Origin: Bacillus sp. (in: firmicutes)
GTDB taxonomy: Bacteria > Bacillota > Bacilli > Bacillales > Cytobacillaceae
DNA length: 43,809 nucleotides
Assembly: GCA_011524525.1 (NCBI GenBank)
Contig: WTKE01000093.1
Coordinates: 1-43,809 of the forward strand
Reading direction: 5' to 3'
Position 1 is the stretch's first letter; each line of letters begins with the position of its first letter. The notes beneath the pieces were generated by a model that was not told where the DNA came from, searched no databases, and saw only the letters and a list, made by a program, of their open reading frames with translations. This document shows positions 11,955 to 19,748 of this stretch, piece after piece. Made by a program: the position numbers and the translations under genes.

Positions 11955-12061
11955 TGTCAACGAGTGCTATTGTTATGATGGTTGTTGGTATGGTCATTCT
12001 ATGGGGTGGATTTGCAGCTAGCGTTGCTAATGCCGTTTCCAAGTCGAAAAAGGCAAATTAA
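11954..12061 (+). CDS. metS: MetS-like small subunit of the NSS importer
   Basis: 35-residue protein starting MSTSAIVMMVVGMVILWGGF, with one membrane segment covering about residues 5-28 and a short basic tail ending KSKKAN. This is the pattern of MetS-family small subunits that accompany NSS transporters, as in the Corynebacterium MetPS importer. Its ATG overlaps the transporter stop in a TAATG junction, with AAGGAGG upstream inside the transporter gene. It is easily missed because of its size. The operon ends at the hairpin that follows. Confidence 0.85.
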   Translation: MSTSAIVMMVVGMVILWGGFAASVANAVSKSKKAN

Positions 12062-12073
12062 TAACAAATAAAG

Positions 12074-12112
12074 AAGGACTAGCGGATTAATATCCGTTAG
12101 TCCTTTATTTTT
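12074..12112. terminator. Bidirectional terminator between metS and lytH
   Basis: AAGGACTAGCGGAT at 12074-12087 pairs with ATCCGTTAGTCCTT at 12092-12105 (one wobble) around a TAAT loop. A T run follows on the plus side and an A-rich run lies on the other side. The lytH stop codon begins in the last base of the stem. Confidence 0.88.
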
Positions 12113-13106
12113 TTCTATTTCTTGCACGTTCTTGACGCTCCCAAAGTTTTAAATGTGGAAACGGATCATAGCTCCATTCAGTATATCCATTATCTCGATA
12201 CATTCCATAATGAAGATGTGGCGGGAATTTACCTGACGTACCTGGTGGTCCATAACCAGAACTTCCGACGCCGCCTATGACCATTCCAGGTTCAACGATT
12301 TGTCCTACCTTTAATTCCTTACTAAACCCGCTTAAATGTGCAAAATAATGATAGTTATTGTTAATATCACGTATTCCGATTCGCCAGCCGCCAAAACGGT
12401 TCCAGCCTTTCATCTCAACAATGCCAAATGAGGTTGCACGAACAGGAACACCATAGTGGGCAAAAATATCTGTTCCTTCATGCATGCGTCGTCCGCCCCA
12501 GCCACGCGCATCTCCCCATGTGTTTCGATAGCTATAATCGGATCTAAGAGGTACTGGAAAGGAGTGACTATCAAGATCTAGTCGACCATATTTTTTATAA
12601 ATTTCGGACTTTCCGATAATAATCCCAACTGTTTTATCTCGTTTATAATAATCCCAGAGACCAATTTTTATATTGTCATGGTCCGTCCCGTAAGATAGGA
12701 TGAAGTTTGCAAAAGAAAAGAGAACATCTTCGTCATCTTTCAAACTCGCCTTTCCATCCCCGTTCCCATCGACTCCAAAACCGTTAAAATACTTAATGGA
12801 CATCGGATTTTCATCTTCAAGATTTGGGTTTAGTGGTCCAACCCATTCCTCTGGTTTGTAGTAAATGCCAGTTAAACCCTCCGCTTTTGGTAGATCACGT
12901 CGAGACTGCCTGAGACTTCTTTCATATTGGTCAACAGCGGCCATATAGTACCAAGGAATTTGAGTAGCAGCTTCAACTTCTTTATATAACTCAAGGCGCT
13001 TTGCATAAATGGTCTGTTGATCGGTTTGGGCGTGTGCATATGGAACAGAAGGTAGTAAAGCAATAATAACAAGATAAACAAAGATTCCTTTTAACAGTTT
13101 CCGCAC
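12105..13106 (-). CDS. lytH: LytH-like sporulation M23 peptidase
   Basis: 333-residue secreted or envelope-anchored peptidase with an N-terminal hydrophobic signal (about residues 7-27, ending near AHA). A central region of unknown fold is followed by a C-terminal M23 domain. Zinc ligands and catalytic motif are visible: HEGTDIF and HLHYGM. In B. subtilis LytH cuts the L-Ala-D-Glu bond of cortex peptidoglycan during sporulation. The start is GTG, preceded by GAAGGAGGA. It lies convergent to the transporter operon and divergent from lipA, next to which it also sits in B. subtilis. Confidence 0.92.
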   Translation of the reverse strand: MRKLLKGIFVYLVIIALLPSVPYAHAQTDQQTIYAKRLELYKEVEAATQIPWYYMAAVDQYERSLRQSRRDLPKAEGLTGIYYKPEEWVGPLNPNLEDENPMSIKYFNGFGVDGNGDGKASLKDDEDVLFSFANFILSYGTDHDNIKIGLWDYYKRDKTVGIIIGKSEIYKKYGRLDLDSHSFPVPLRSDYSYRNTWGDARGWGGRRMHEGTDIFAHYGVPVRATSFGIVEMKGWNRFGGWRIGIRDINNNYHYFAHLSGFSKELKVGQIVEPGMVIGGVGSSGYGPPGTSGKFPPHLHYGMYRDNGYTEWSYDPFPHLKLWERQERARNRKK

Positions 13107-13300
13107 GATGATCCTCCTTCAAAAGAATTAACATGCTTTAGTTTGTCTTAAAACATTTAAAACAATATATATCAATTACTGGTAATAGTAAGTCTCTTGC
13201 TTGTCGTATAATCTTCATTATGTTAAAGTGATTCAGGAGTAGTATGAAATAGCTACATAGTGTGAAAAAAACACTTATCATATAAGGATGGTGTGGGAAG

Positions 13301-14218
13301 TTGAGCAAAAACCAAGAACATTTACGTAAACCCGAGTGGTTGAAAATTAAATTAAATACGAACGAAAATTATACAGGCTTAAAAAAGATGATGAGAGAGA
13401 AAAAGCTTCATACGGTTTGTGAAGAAGCAAAATGCCCTAATATTCATGAATGTTGGGCTGTTAGACGTACCGCTACTTTTATGATCCTAGGTGATATTTG
13501 TACTCGTGCATGCCGTTTCTGTGCGGTTAAAACGGGTCTTCCGACAGAACTTGACCTTCAAGAACCAGAACGTGTGGCTGATTCTGTTGTGTTAATGAAT
13601 TTAAAGCATGTTGTTGTTACAGCAGTAGCACGTGACGACTTAAAAGACGGTGGGGCAGCTGTGTTTGCTGAAACCGTTCGTGCCATCCGTAGAAAGAGTC
13701 CGTTCACAAGTATTGAAGTACTTCCATCAGATATGGGTGGAGTCGAAGAGAATCTTCGTATGCTAATGGATGCGCGCCCCGACATCCTGAATCATAATAT
13801 TGAAACGGTGAAACGTTTATCAGATCGTGTGAGAGCACGTGCAAAATACGAACGCTCACTTGAATTTTTAAGAAGAGCAAAAGAGATGCAGCCCGATATT
13901 CCTACAAAGTCTTCTATTATGATTGGTCTTGGTGAAACGAAAGAAGACCTAATTGAAGCTATGGATGATTTACGAGCAAATAACGTTGATATCTTAACAA
14001 TTGGACAGTATCTACAGCCGTCTAAAAAGCATCTGTCAGTTGAAAAATACTACCGCCCTGAAGAATTTGCTGAATTAAAGGAAATTGCCCTTAGCAAAGG
14101 CTTTAGCCACTGTGAAGCTGGTCCGCTTGTACGTTCTTCTTATCATGCAGATGAGCAGGTAAATGCAGCAGCTAAGCACAAGCAATTATTAGGTGAAAAA
14201 GAAGCGAAGGAAGCATAA
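13301..14218 (+). CDS. lipA: Lipoyl synthase
   Basis: Radical-SAM enzyme that inserts two sulfurs into octanoyl chains to make lipoate. The 305-residue product has the auxiliary-cluster motif C40-X4-C45-X5-C51 ([12 protein letters not shown]) and the radical-SAM motif C67-X3-C71-X2-C74 (CTRACRFC). The auxiliary cluster is consumed in each reaction, so the enzyme depends on the Suf system encoded in this window. The start is TTG at 13301, with a weak GGTGTGGGA upstream; no better in-frame start exists. A shared terminator with yutC follows. Confidence 0.97.
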   Translation: MSKNQEHLRKPEWLKIKLNTNENYTGLKKMMREKKLHTVCEEAKCPNIHECWAVRRTATFMILGDICTRACRFCAVKTGLPTELDLQEPERVADSVVLMNLKHVVVTAVARDDLKDGGAAVFAETVRAIRRKSPFTSIEVLPSDMGGVEENLRMLMDARPDILNHNIETVKRLSDRVRARAKYERSLEFLRRAKEMQPDIPTKSSIMIGLGETKEDLIEAMDDLRANNVDILTIGQYLQPSKKHLSVEKYYRPEEFAELKEIALSKGFSHCEAGPLVRSSYHADEQVNAAAKHKQLLGEKEAKEA

Positions 14219-14223
14219 TATAA

Positions 14224-14262
14224 GAAAAGAGGCATTACGAAGTTCGTAAGCCTCTTTTTCTT
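14224..14262. terminator. Bidirectional terminator between lipA and yutC
   Basis: AAAGAGGC and GCCTCTTT plus an inner TTACGAA/TTCGTAA stem, with one bulged A; T run on the plus side and A-rich run on the minus side. Confidence 0.85.
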
Positions 14263-14917
14263 ATTGGTTCATTTTCTTCATCTGTTGGCTTATATCATCT
14301 TTGTCCATGTCTTCATTTAGCTCTCCCTGGGCTTCACCATTCGCATTTTCACCTGTACTCATGCTTTTCCCTTGAGGAGAAGCTAGCATTTGCTTAATGA
14401 GTTGATTAATTCCCGTTTCCGTGTTTGCACTATTCGGACCAAGGTTGGCAAAATTCTCTACATTTGGACGAAGTGCTTCATTATCACTAACATATACATG
14501 GTACCATCTCGGTATAACAGACATAGCCATACGCTTTACTTGGTCAGCTGTTAAATTGCGATCACTTGAATCGGTATGGTACACTATGAGAACTTCCTCA
14601 TCCGTTACCAATGTGGAGATATCGTCTACATTAGGAACATCTGTGCAATACTCACCGATGATATCAGCCACTTTTTCGCGATCAATGGCAGCATAGTGAT
14701 TTTGGGACTGTGTACGAGCCATTTCATCCTTTTTATGTCTTACATAGCCAAAATCTTCAGAACCATTTTTATCTCGATTGTATATATCACCAGTAGGGTC
14801 ATTAACGCTTAGAGCATTTCTTCGTTCGTTCTGAACATCATCACGCCCTAAATTATTTTGACAAGCAGTAAGTGTTGTTATTGCACAAATTCCAAGGATT
14901 ATCATTGAGTTTTTCAA
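14261..14917 (-). CDS. yutC: YutC-like sporulation lipoprotein, YhcN/YlaJ family
   Basis: 218-residue lipoprotein. The signal sequence ends in the lipobox LTAC with the lipidated cysteine at residue 19. The middle domain (about 75-145, with DREKVADIIGEY and a WYHVYVSDN strand) matches the YhcN/YlaJ family found in spore membranes. The C-terminal tail is acidic and low in complexity. The start is TTG at 14917, with GAGGGGGTG upstream. Gene order lytH-lipA-yutC-yutD is as in B. subtilis from memory. Confidence 0.88.
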   Translation of the reverse strand: MKNSMIILGICAITTLTACQNNLGRDDVQNERRNALSVNDPTGDIYNRDKNGSEDFGYVRHKKDEMARTQSQNHYAAIDREKVADIIGEYCTDVPNVDDISTLVTDEEVLIVYHTDSSDRNLTADQVKRMAMSVIPRWYHVYVSDNEALRPNVENFANLGPNSANTETGINQLIKQMLASPQGKSMSTGENANGEAQGELNEDMDKDDISQQMKKMNQ

Positions 14918-15026
14918 GATTTACACCCCCTCTTTTATAGAATGACCACGATAATTCTTTTTTCCTCTTAGTAATTCATGGAGAATCAGTTATAATTTAA
15001 AATAGATGAGTGAGTGAGGTGGACAA

Positions 15027-15326
15027 ATGATCTGTATCGGGAATATATGTTACGAAGTAGTAGAAGAACGATCAAATGGATTCAATGAAGATGCCTTTAA
15101 GGCTCGTTACAGCGATATATTAACAAAGTATGATTATATCGTGGGTGATTGGGGTTACGGTCAACTCCGTCTACGAGGATTCTTTGAGGATAGTAATCAT
15201 AAAGCAACATTTGACACGAAAATCAGTACATTAACAGAATATCTGTATGAATACTGTAATTTTGGGTGTCCCTACTTTGTAGCGAAGCGTGTAAAAAATA
15301 CCAATACGATAAAAAATGACGTGTAG
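15027..15326 (+). CDS. yutD: YutD-like DUF1027 protein
   Basis: 99-residue conserved Firmicute protein of unknown function. The motifs VGDWGYGQLRLRGFF and YLYEYCNFGCPYFV are characteristic of the YutD family; the paired cysteines in CNFGC could bind metal, but that is inference. The ribosome binding site GAGGTGG precedes the ATG at 15027. The stop codon lies inside the hairpin that ends transcription from both sides. Confidence 0.88.
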   Translation: MICIGNICYEVVEERSNGFNEDAFKARYSDILTKYDYIVGDWGYGQLRLRGFFEDSNHKATFDTKISTLTEYLYEYCNFGCPYFVAKRVKNTNTIKNDV

Positions 15327-15343
15327 CGGTACACGTCATTTTT
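15311..15343. terminator. Bidirectional terminator containing both flanking stop codons
   Basis: AAAAATGACGTGTA at 15312-15325 pairs perfectly with TACACGTCATTTTT at 15330-15343 around a GCGG loop. The yutD stop (15324-15326) is in the left arm and loop; the stop of the minus-strand gene (15336-15338) is in the right arm. Confidence 0.92.
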
Positions 15344-15635
15344 CGTCCATGAATGGATTATTCTTATAAGGAGTCTGAGTATCCCTTGTTGGGTCATCGT
15401 GCGTTGGATGTGCTCCGTCCATTTGCCTTGGGAGCCCCTCATGAAGCGTTTTGTTTTCGTAGTTGAATGCACTATAAGAACGCTGTTCCGTCGCCCCTGC
15501 AAGTTCCTGTTTGCCTTGTAGAGGCTCGTCTGCCTTATAAGGAGAGCCATATGGACCTTCTGGTGTTTGTTGAGGAGGAATATAACTTCTTCCAACCTCT
15601 ACATTTGAAAAATCTGTATACTTCTCATCACTCAT
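15336..15635 (-). CDS. Small hydrophilic protein of unknown function
   Basis: 99-residue protein, hydrophilic and rich in Pro, Gly, Asp and Asn, probably mostly unfolded. It contains EGPYGSPYKADEP, SAFNYENKTLHEGLPRQ and HPTHDD segments. I do not recognise the family with confidence. The ATG at 15635 is chosen because GAGAGAGGGGG lies just upstream; an in-frame extension to 15686 has no ribosome binding site. There is no signal or membrane segment. It is probably cotranscribed with the gene upstream of it on the minus strand, which ends 54 bases before this start. Confidence 0.75.
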   Translation of the reverse strand: MSDEKYTDFSNVEVGRSYIPPQQTPEGPYGSPYKADEPLQGKQELAGATEQRSYSAFNYENKTLHEGLPRQMDGAHPTHDDPTRDTQTPYKNNPFMDEK

Positions 15636-15689
15636 GGTTTTTCCCCCTCTCTCATTAGTATGTGAGAGGATAAGGAAAGAATTCAAAAC

Positions 15690-15956
15690 TTACACTAATT
15701 CCATTAAAAAGGAACGTAATTCTTCCGCATCTTCCTCAGAAAGTTGAAAAGCATACTCTAAATATCCTTCTTCTTTTAAATCATCTGGACCAATAATCGC
15801 AAATCGACTACCTTGAATATCTAGAACAATCTGTTTGCCATAATATCTATCTGATTGAATAATGGCTAAGTCAAAGCGAGTGTTTTCACCCATAAAACTT
15901 ACAAAGCGTGTTTTTGTATTCACTAATTCATCGTATAGAAAGAAACGATCTCCCAT
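15690..15956 (-). CDS. DUF3055-family small protein
   Basis: 88-residue protein with RFDLAIIQSDRYYGKQ, GSRFAIIGPDDL and a C-terminal LSEEDAEELRSFL helix, which fits my memory of the DUF3055 family (function unknown). The ATG at 15956 is preferred to a GTG at 15965 because AGGGG is then 8 bases upstream, whereas the GTG has no ribosome binding site. It lies divergent from the EAL gene. Confidence 0.78.
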   Translation of the reverse strand: MGDRFFLYDELVNTKTRFVSFMGENTRFDLAIIQSDRYYGKQIVLDIQGSRFAIIGPDDLKEEGYLEYAFQLSEEDAEELRSFLMELV

Positions 15957-16069
15957 CTTAGTCACCCCTATGTCTCAATGTACCGCTATTATCATCTTAA
16001 CAGAACAAGTAAGCCCTTGCACAGGAGAGAAATTTAGAATAGGAAAAGCCTCTCGTATTTCCTTATTTA

Positions 16070-16078
16070 TGTTACAAT
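16070..16078 (+). promoter_or_regulatory. Extended -10 promoter candidate for the EAL gene
   Basis: TGTTACAAT gives TG-N-TACAAT, an extended -10 without a good -35. It lies 43 bases before the EAL start codon. Confidence 0.5.
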
Positions 16079-16121
16079 GGAAATAGTTTTCACCGCGAAC
16101 TTCTGAGAGGACTGAGACGAA

Positions 16122-17423
16122 ATGGCATGGACCACGAAGTCATTAAACAACTTATTACAATGGAGAAAGGTATTCTGGCCTTTAAGGGCCATTCGAATGT
16201 ATCCTCCACAATTCGTCATAAGAGACCCGATTATTGAAGGGGTAGGAAAAGCATTTAATCAAGGCCATGAAGTGGCTGTTATTGTTTTTAACATTTCTAA
16301 TATGAAAGATATTTTTGAACAGTTAAGTGAGATGCAATATATAGATTTTATTAAAAAAATGAAAATGAATTTTCAGCAGGTCATTCAAGAGCAAATTGAG
16401 GATGGGGACCTGCTTTTATTGCATGATTACAATAGTGATGGAGTCACTTTATTTATTAAGGTAGATCATGAGCAGCACTGTATTTCTGAAATCGATCAGG
16501 TGATGAAGAAGGTCTTGCGGGAAACAGAAACTAAGCTATGTTTCCAATTTCCAAGTTTATTCATTCAGTTTGAATCAGGATATATGTTTGTTGAAAAAAA
16601 GCAATACTCCATTCAGGAAGCGATCTTAAAAGCTGGGCAGCAAGCGTTGGCGATGGCAGAAAAGCGAGTGCAAACTGAGTTCAATGAGCTTCTTTATAAT
16701 CTGAGCAGAATTGTCGCGCAAAAGAATATTTTCCTTCTCGCTCAACCGATTTTTGATGTAGCGACAAAAGAAATTCGTGCCTGGGAAATGCTAACTAGAG
16801 GACCAAAGGGAACAGAATACGAAAATCCATTACACCTATTTTCGGTTGCACGCCAAACAGGAATGTTATATAACTTAGAGTTAATTGTTCTAGAAAAAGT
16901 ACTGAAACAAATTGCTGATACTGGTTGTACATACGATATTTTCATTAACTTCACCCCAATTACGGTGGGAAATCAAGGGTTCATTCGTGATCTAAAGAAG
17001 TTGATGGGGAAATATAAAAATATCTCACCGACTCAAATAATAATAGAAATTACAGAGAGAGATTCTATAGATGGTTTGGAATACTTTATTTATAATATCA
17101 ACCTTCTAAGAAATTTGGGGTTCCGTATTGCAGTGGATGATACTGGTGCGGGATATGCTTCACTAAACACGATTAGTGAAATTATGCCTGATATTATTAA
17201 AATTGACCGTTCCGTCATTCAGGATATTGACAAAAACTCGTTGAAAGAATCTATGCTAAAGGGACTTCTCCTTGTTGCTCGTGAGGCCGGATCCCTCGTT
17301 GTCGCTGAAGGAATTGAAAGTGAAGAGGAAGCCTCTGTATTATTCAGAAATCGCGTGGATTTAGCACAAGGATACTTATTTGCTAGGCCAGCTTCGTTAA
17401 TTCATGGACTAGCATCTGTATAA
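16122..17423 (+). CDS. EAL-domain c-di-GMP phosphodiesterase with degenerate N-terminal GGDEF-like region
   Basis: 433-residue cytoplasmic protein. Residues 35-180 resemble a GGDEF domain in layout but lack the GGDEF signature (HDYNSDGVTLFI at the expected place). The C-terminal 180-430 region is an EAL domain. The signature reads WEML (E222) instead of EAL; other expected catalytic residues are present: N in FINFTP, E in IEITERD, D339-D340 in VDDTGAGYAS, K in IKIDRS and E in AEGIESEEE. Phosphodiesterase activity is therefore likely. It is placed between yutD and yutE, outside the gene order I know from B. subtilis. Confidence 0.9.
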   Translation: MAWTTKSLNNLLQWRKVFWPLRAIRMYPPQFVIRDPIIEGVGKAFNQGHEVAVIVFNISNMKDIFEQLSEMQYIDFIKKMKMNFQQVIQEQIEDGDLLLLHDYNSDGVTLFIKVDHEQHCISEIDQVMKKVLRETETKLCFQFPSLFIQFESGYMFVEKKQYSIQEAILKAGQQALAMAEKRVQTEFNELLYNLSRIVAQKNIFLLAQPIFDVATKEIRAWEMLTRGPKGTEYENPLHLFSVARQTGMLYNLELIVLEKVLKQIADTGCTYDIFINFTPITVGNQGFIRDLKKLMGKYKNISPTQIIIEITERDSIDGLEYFIYNINLLRNLGFRIAVDDTGAGYASLNTISEIMPDIIKIDRSVIQDIDKNSLKESMLKGLLLVAREAGSLVVAEGIESEEEASVLFRNRVDLAQGYLFARPASLIHGLASV

Positions 17424-17461
17424 ACAAAAATTGTGCTATTTAGGAAAGGAGCTGACGATAC

Positions 17462-17899
17462 GTGTACTTTGTTGATAGAGAATTAATTGAGGAAAGATTA
17501 ACTTTTTTAGATAAGCAAATACAGCAGTTTGAAGGAAAGAATGAGTGGAATACGGCCCTTGAACAGGCTGCACTTGAGCGCCTTACACAAATGATGATTG
17601 AATCGATCCTTGATGTTGGCAACGCGATGATCGATGGATTTATCATGCGTGACCCTGGTAGCTATGAGGATATTATTGATATTCTTGAAGATGAGAAGGT
17701 CATTTCGACTGATATGAGCCAGGACTTGAAGGTGATGGTTCAATACCGCAAAACACTTGTTCAGAACTATACGAGAATTGATCATGAAGATGTAAAAAAT
17801 ACTTTCTCAATGATCCTTCCATCCATTAAGCTTGTTTCTGATTCTGTAAGACAGTACTTAACGAACGAACTCGGTCCAGTCACCGCATTTAAAAATTAA
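17462..17899 (+). CDS. yutE: YutE-like DUF86/HepT-fold protein
   Basis: 145-residue all-helical protein of the DUF86 family, related to HepT toxin ribonucleases. In HepT a short R...H-x-Y motif is catalytic; the matching segment here reads YRKTLVQNY, so the histidine is replaced by glutamine, and no MntA-type nucleotidyltransferase lies nearby. It is therefore unlikely to be a working HepT-MntA toxin. The start is GTG at 17462 behind AAAGGAGCTGA. It is 38 bases after the EAL gene, so cotranscription is likely. Confidence 0.8.
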   Translation: MYFVDRELIEERLTFLDKQIQQFEGKNEWNTALEQAALERLTQMMIESILDVGNAMIDGFIMRDPGSYEDIIDILEDEKVISTDMSQDLKVMVQYRKTLVQNYTRIDHEDVKNTFSMILPSIKLVSDSVRQYLTNELGPVTAFKN

Positions 17900-17903
17900 G
17901 CAC

Positions 17904-17928
17904 AGCCTCTATAGTTGAGGCTTTTTTG
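17904..17928 (+). terminator. Terminator after yutE
   Basis: AGCCTC and GAGGCT stem with a short loop, followed by six T. Confidence 0.8.
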
Positions 17929-18007
17929 TGTTATATATCTGTTTTGTGCAAAATAATGAGGGAGGAAGCCAGGGCTGAAGATGAGCATCGAGAATGGGTG
18001 TTGGAAA

Positions 18008-18167
18008 TTTCGAGGATCGTAAATAAATTTTGAGGATCGCAAATAAATTTTGAGAATCGCAAATAAAATCTGAGAATCGCAAATAAATTCTGAAGATCGC
18101 AAATAAGTTTCGAAAATCGCAAGTAAATTCTGAGGAACTCAAAAAAATTTTCAAAATTGCAAGAAAT
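18008..18167. repeat. Tandem array of eight 20-bp units
   Basis: Eight consecutive units with an exact 20-base period and no spacers. The consensus is TTTTGAGGATCGCAAATAAA; units 1-6 differ by only a few bases and the last two are degenerate. The array fills most of the 330-base gap between yutE and yutF; the rest is the yutE terminator and the yutF leader. Translations of this stretch give repetitive peptides, not a protein. I see no promoter or coding function. Confidence 0.92.
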
Positions 18168-18229
18168 CCACCCGCTTTTTCAAAACCCACATTCATTTTT
18201 GAAAATTTTAAAAAACAGGAGCTAAATTA

Positions 18230-18994
18230 ATGAAAAAATATAAAGGATACCTAATCGACCTGGATGGGACGATGTATAGAGGAACTGAATTAATTCAAGA
18301 AGCAGCAGATTTCGTGAAGAAGTTGAAGGAACAAAACATACCGTATTTATTTGTAACCAACAATTCCTCGAGAACACCTAGTCAGGTAGCAACAAAACTG
18401 CGTGATTTCGGCATTCCAACGACAGATGACCAAGTATTTACAACCAGCATGGCAACAGCAAACTATATTGCCAAGGAAAAACAAGATGCAACCGTGTATT
18501 GTATTGGAGAAGAGGGACTAAAAACCGCATTAGCTGAGAAAGGATTTCAGCAAGCAGAGACAGATGTTGACTTTGTAGTATGTGGAATTGACCGAGATAT
18601 TACATATGAAAAACTGGCAACTGCTTGTTTAGCGGTTCGAGCGGGAGCAACCTTTATTTCAACGAATGCAGATATTGCGATTCCAACGGAGCGTGGCTTG
18701 TTGCCTGGAAATGGATCGCTCACATCGGTGATCGCTGTCTCAACCGCAACAAAACCAATTTTTATTGGAAAACCAGAGGCCATCATTATGGAGCAAGCGC
18801 TTGAGGTTCTCGGGACAGGGAAAGAAGACACCATCATGGTAGGAGACTATTATGACACGGATATTCTGGCTGGAATGAACGCAGGTCTAGATACATTATT
18901 GGTTCACACAGGAGTAACGACGAAGGAGCTTTTACAAGGGTACGAAAAGCAGCCAACCTATGTTCTTGACTCATTGGATCAGTGGGAAGTATAG
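18230..18994 (+). CDS. yutF: YutF-like HAD phosphatase, class IIA
   Basis: 254-residue HAD-superfamily hydrolase of the NagD/YutF type. Motif I is DLDGTM near residue 10 (nucleophile D10, acid D12), motif II is VTNNSSRTP, motif III contains the lysine of FIGKPE, and motif IV is MVGDYYDTD. A class IIA cap lies between motifs II and III. It is a sugar-phosphate or nucleotide phosphatase of unsettled substrate. The ribosome binding site CAGGAG precedes the ATG at 18230. Confidence 0.92.
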   Translation: MKKYKGYLIDLDGTMYRGTELIQEAADFVKKLKEQNIPYLFVTNNSSRTPSQVATKLRDFGIPTTDDQVFTTSMATANYIAKEKQDATVYCIGEEGLKTALAEKGFQQAETDVDFVVCGIDRDITYEKLATACLAVRAGATFISTNADIAIPTERGLLPGNGSLTSVIAVSTATKPIFIGKPEAIIMEQALEVLGTGKEDTIMVGDYYDTDILAGMNAGLDTLLVHTGVTTKELLQGYEKQPTYVLDSLDQWEV

Positions 18995-18996
18995 CG

Positions 18997-19036
18997 AAAG
19001 AAAGGGATAAACACTCGTGTTCATCCCTTTCTTTTT
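18997..19036. terminator. Terminator between yutF and yutG
   Basis: Eighteen-base arms AAAGAAAGGGATAAACAC and GTGTTCATCCCTTTCTTT with one mismatch; T run on the plus side. A-rich flank on the other side suggests it also serves yutG. Confidence 0.87.
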
Positions 19037-19053
19037 GTCTAGCTTTTCGAGTA

Positions 19054-19554
19054 TCACTCCGTATTCTGAGCACGATGCGCTAACCGGCTAGAAGCAGCAG
19101 CGGCAACCGCGCCAACAATGTCATCTAAGAAGGTGTGGCATTTTCCTGAAGACTTGTCATTGAGGTCTTTAAGTATCCCAGGTTTTAATTTATCGATATA
19201 TCCGTAATTCGTAAAACCGATGGAACCGTACACATTAACGATGGAGAAAGCTAGAACCTCATCCACTCCATAAAGACCTTCATCCACCTCAATAATGGAC
19301 TGCAATGGCTCTTCCATCAACTTTTTTTCAGCCATAATATCTAACTGAATTCCGGTTAAAATGGCATTTTGAACTTCCCTTTTTGAAAGCACTCGCTCTA
19401 CATTTTCAATGCAGTCTGCCATCTGTAGATCTGGATGGTACTTTTCCTGTAGAAAATAGACAAGGTCAGCAATGTCTTTAACTTCCACGCCTCGCTCGTG
19501 TAGCCATTTACGTGCTGTTTCTTCTGATAGACTCATCTTCTTCTCTTCAGCCAT
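19054..19554 (-). CDS. yutG: YutG-like phosphatidylglycerophosphatase A family protein
   Basis: 166-residue protein of the PgpA family. The C-terminal domain carries VDEVLAFSIVNVYGSIG and the conserved DDIVGAVAAA block. Unlike E. coli PgpA, this Firmicute type has no clear membrane segments and starts with a helical hydrophilic part. The expected role is removal of phosphate from phosphatidylglycerophosphate; that is inferred from the family. The start is the ATG at 19554 behind AAAGGTGA. It is convergent with yutF and divergent from yutH. Confidence 0.85.
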   Translation of the reverse strand: MAEEKKMSLSEETARKWLHERGVEVKDIADLVYFLQEKYHPDLQMADCIENVERVLSKREVQNAILTGIQLDIMAEKKLMEEPLQSIIEVDEGLYGVDEVLAFSIVNVYGSIGFTNYGYIDKLKPGILKDLNDKSSGKCHTFLDDIVGAVAAAASSRLAHRAQNTE

Positions 19555-19748
19555 TCACTTCACCTTTTCTCTCTCATTTTCACTATATATATAACTATAT
19601 CATTAAAATTATGCACAGAACCAATTTTGGGTGCACGGTCTACCTTTGAAGCTTTTGTCACTTTCCTATCTCTTATACTACAAAACACAAGTTTTCTTTG
19701 CCTTGAACATATACATGGGTAGTAAAATAAATAAAAGTGGGTGTATGT

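Noticed and set aside
13184-13212. Sigma-A promoter for lipA
   Set aside because: TATAAT at 13207 is good, but no acceptable -35 lies 16-18 bases upstream.
17462-17899. HepT-MntA toxin-antitoxin system
   Set aside because: No nucleotidyltransferase partner is present and the catalytic histidine motif is altered.
18008-18167. CRISPR array
   Set aside because: The 20-bp units follow each other directly without spacers, and no cas gene is present.
17896-18196. Minus-strand ORFs with peptides such as LRSSKFIYD repeated
   Set aside because: They are translations of the 20-bp DNA repeat in several frames and have no ribosome binding site.
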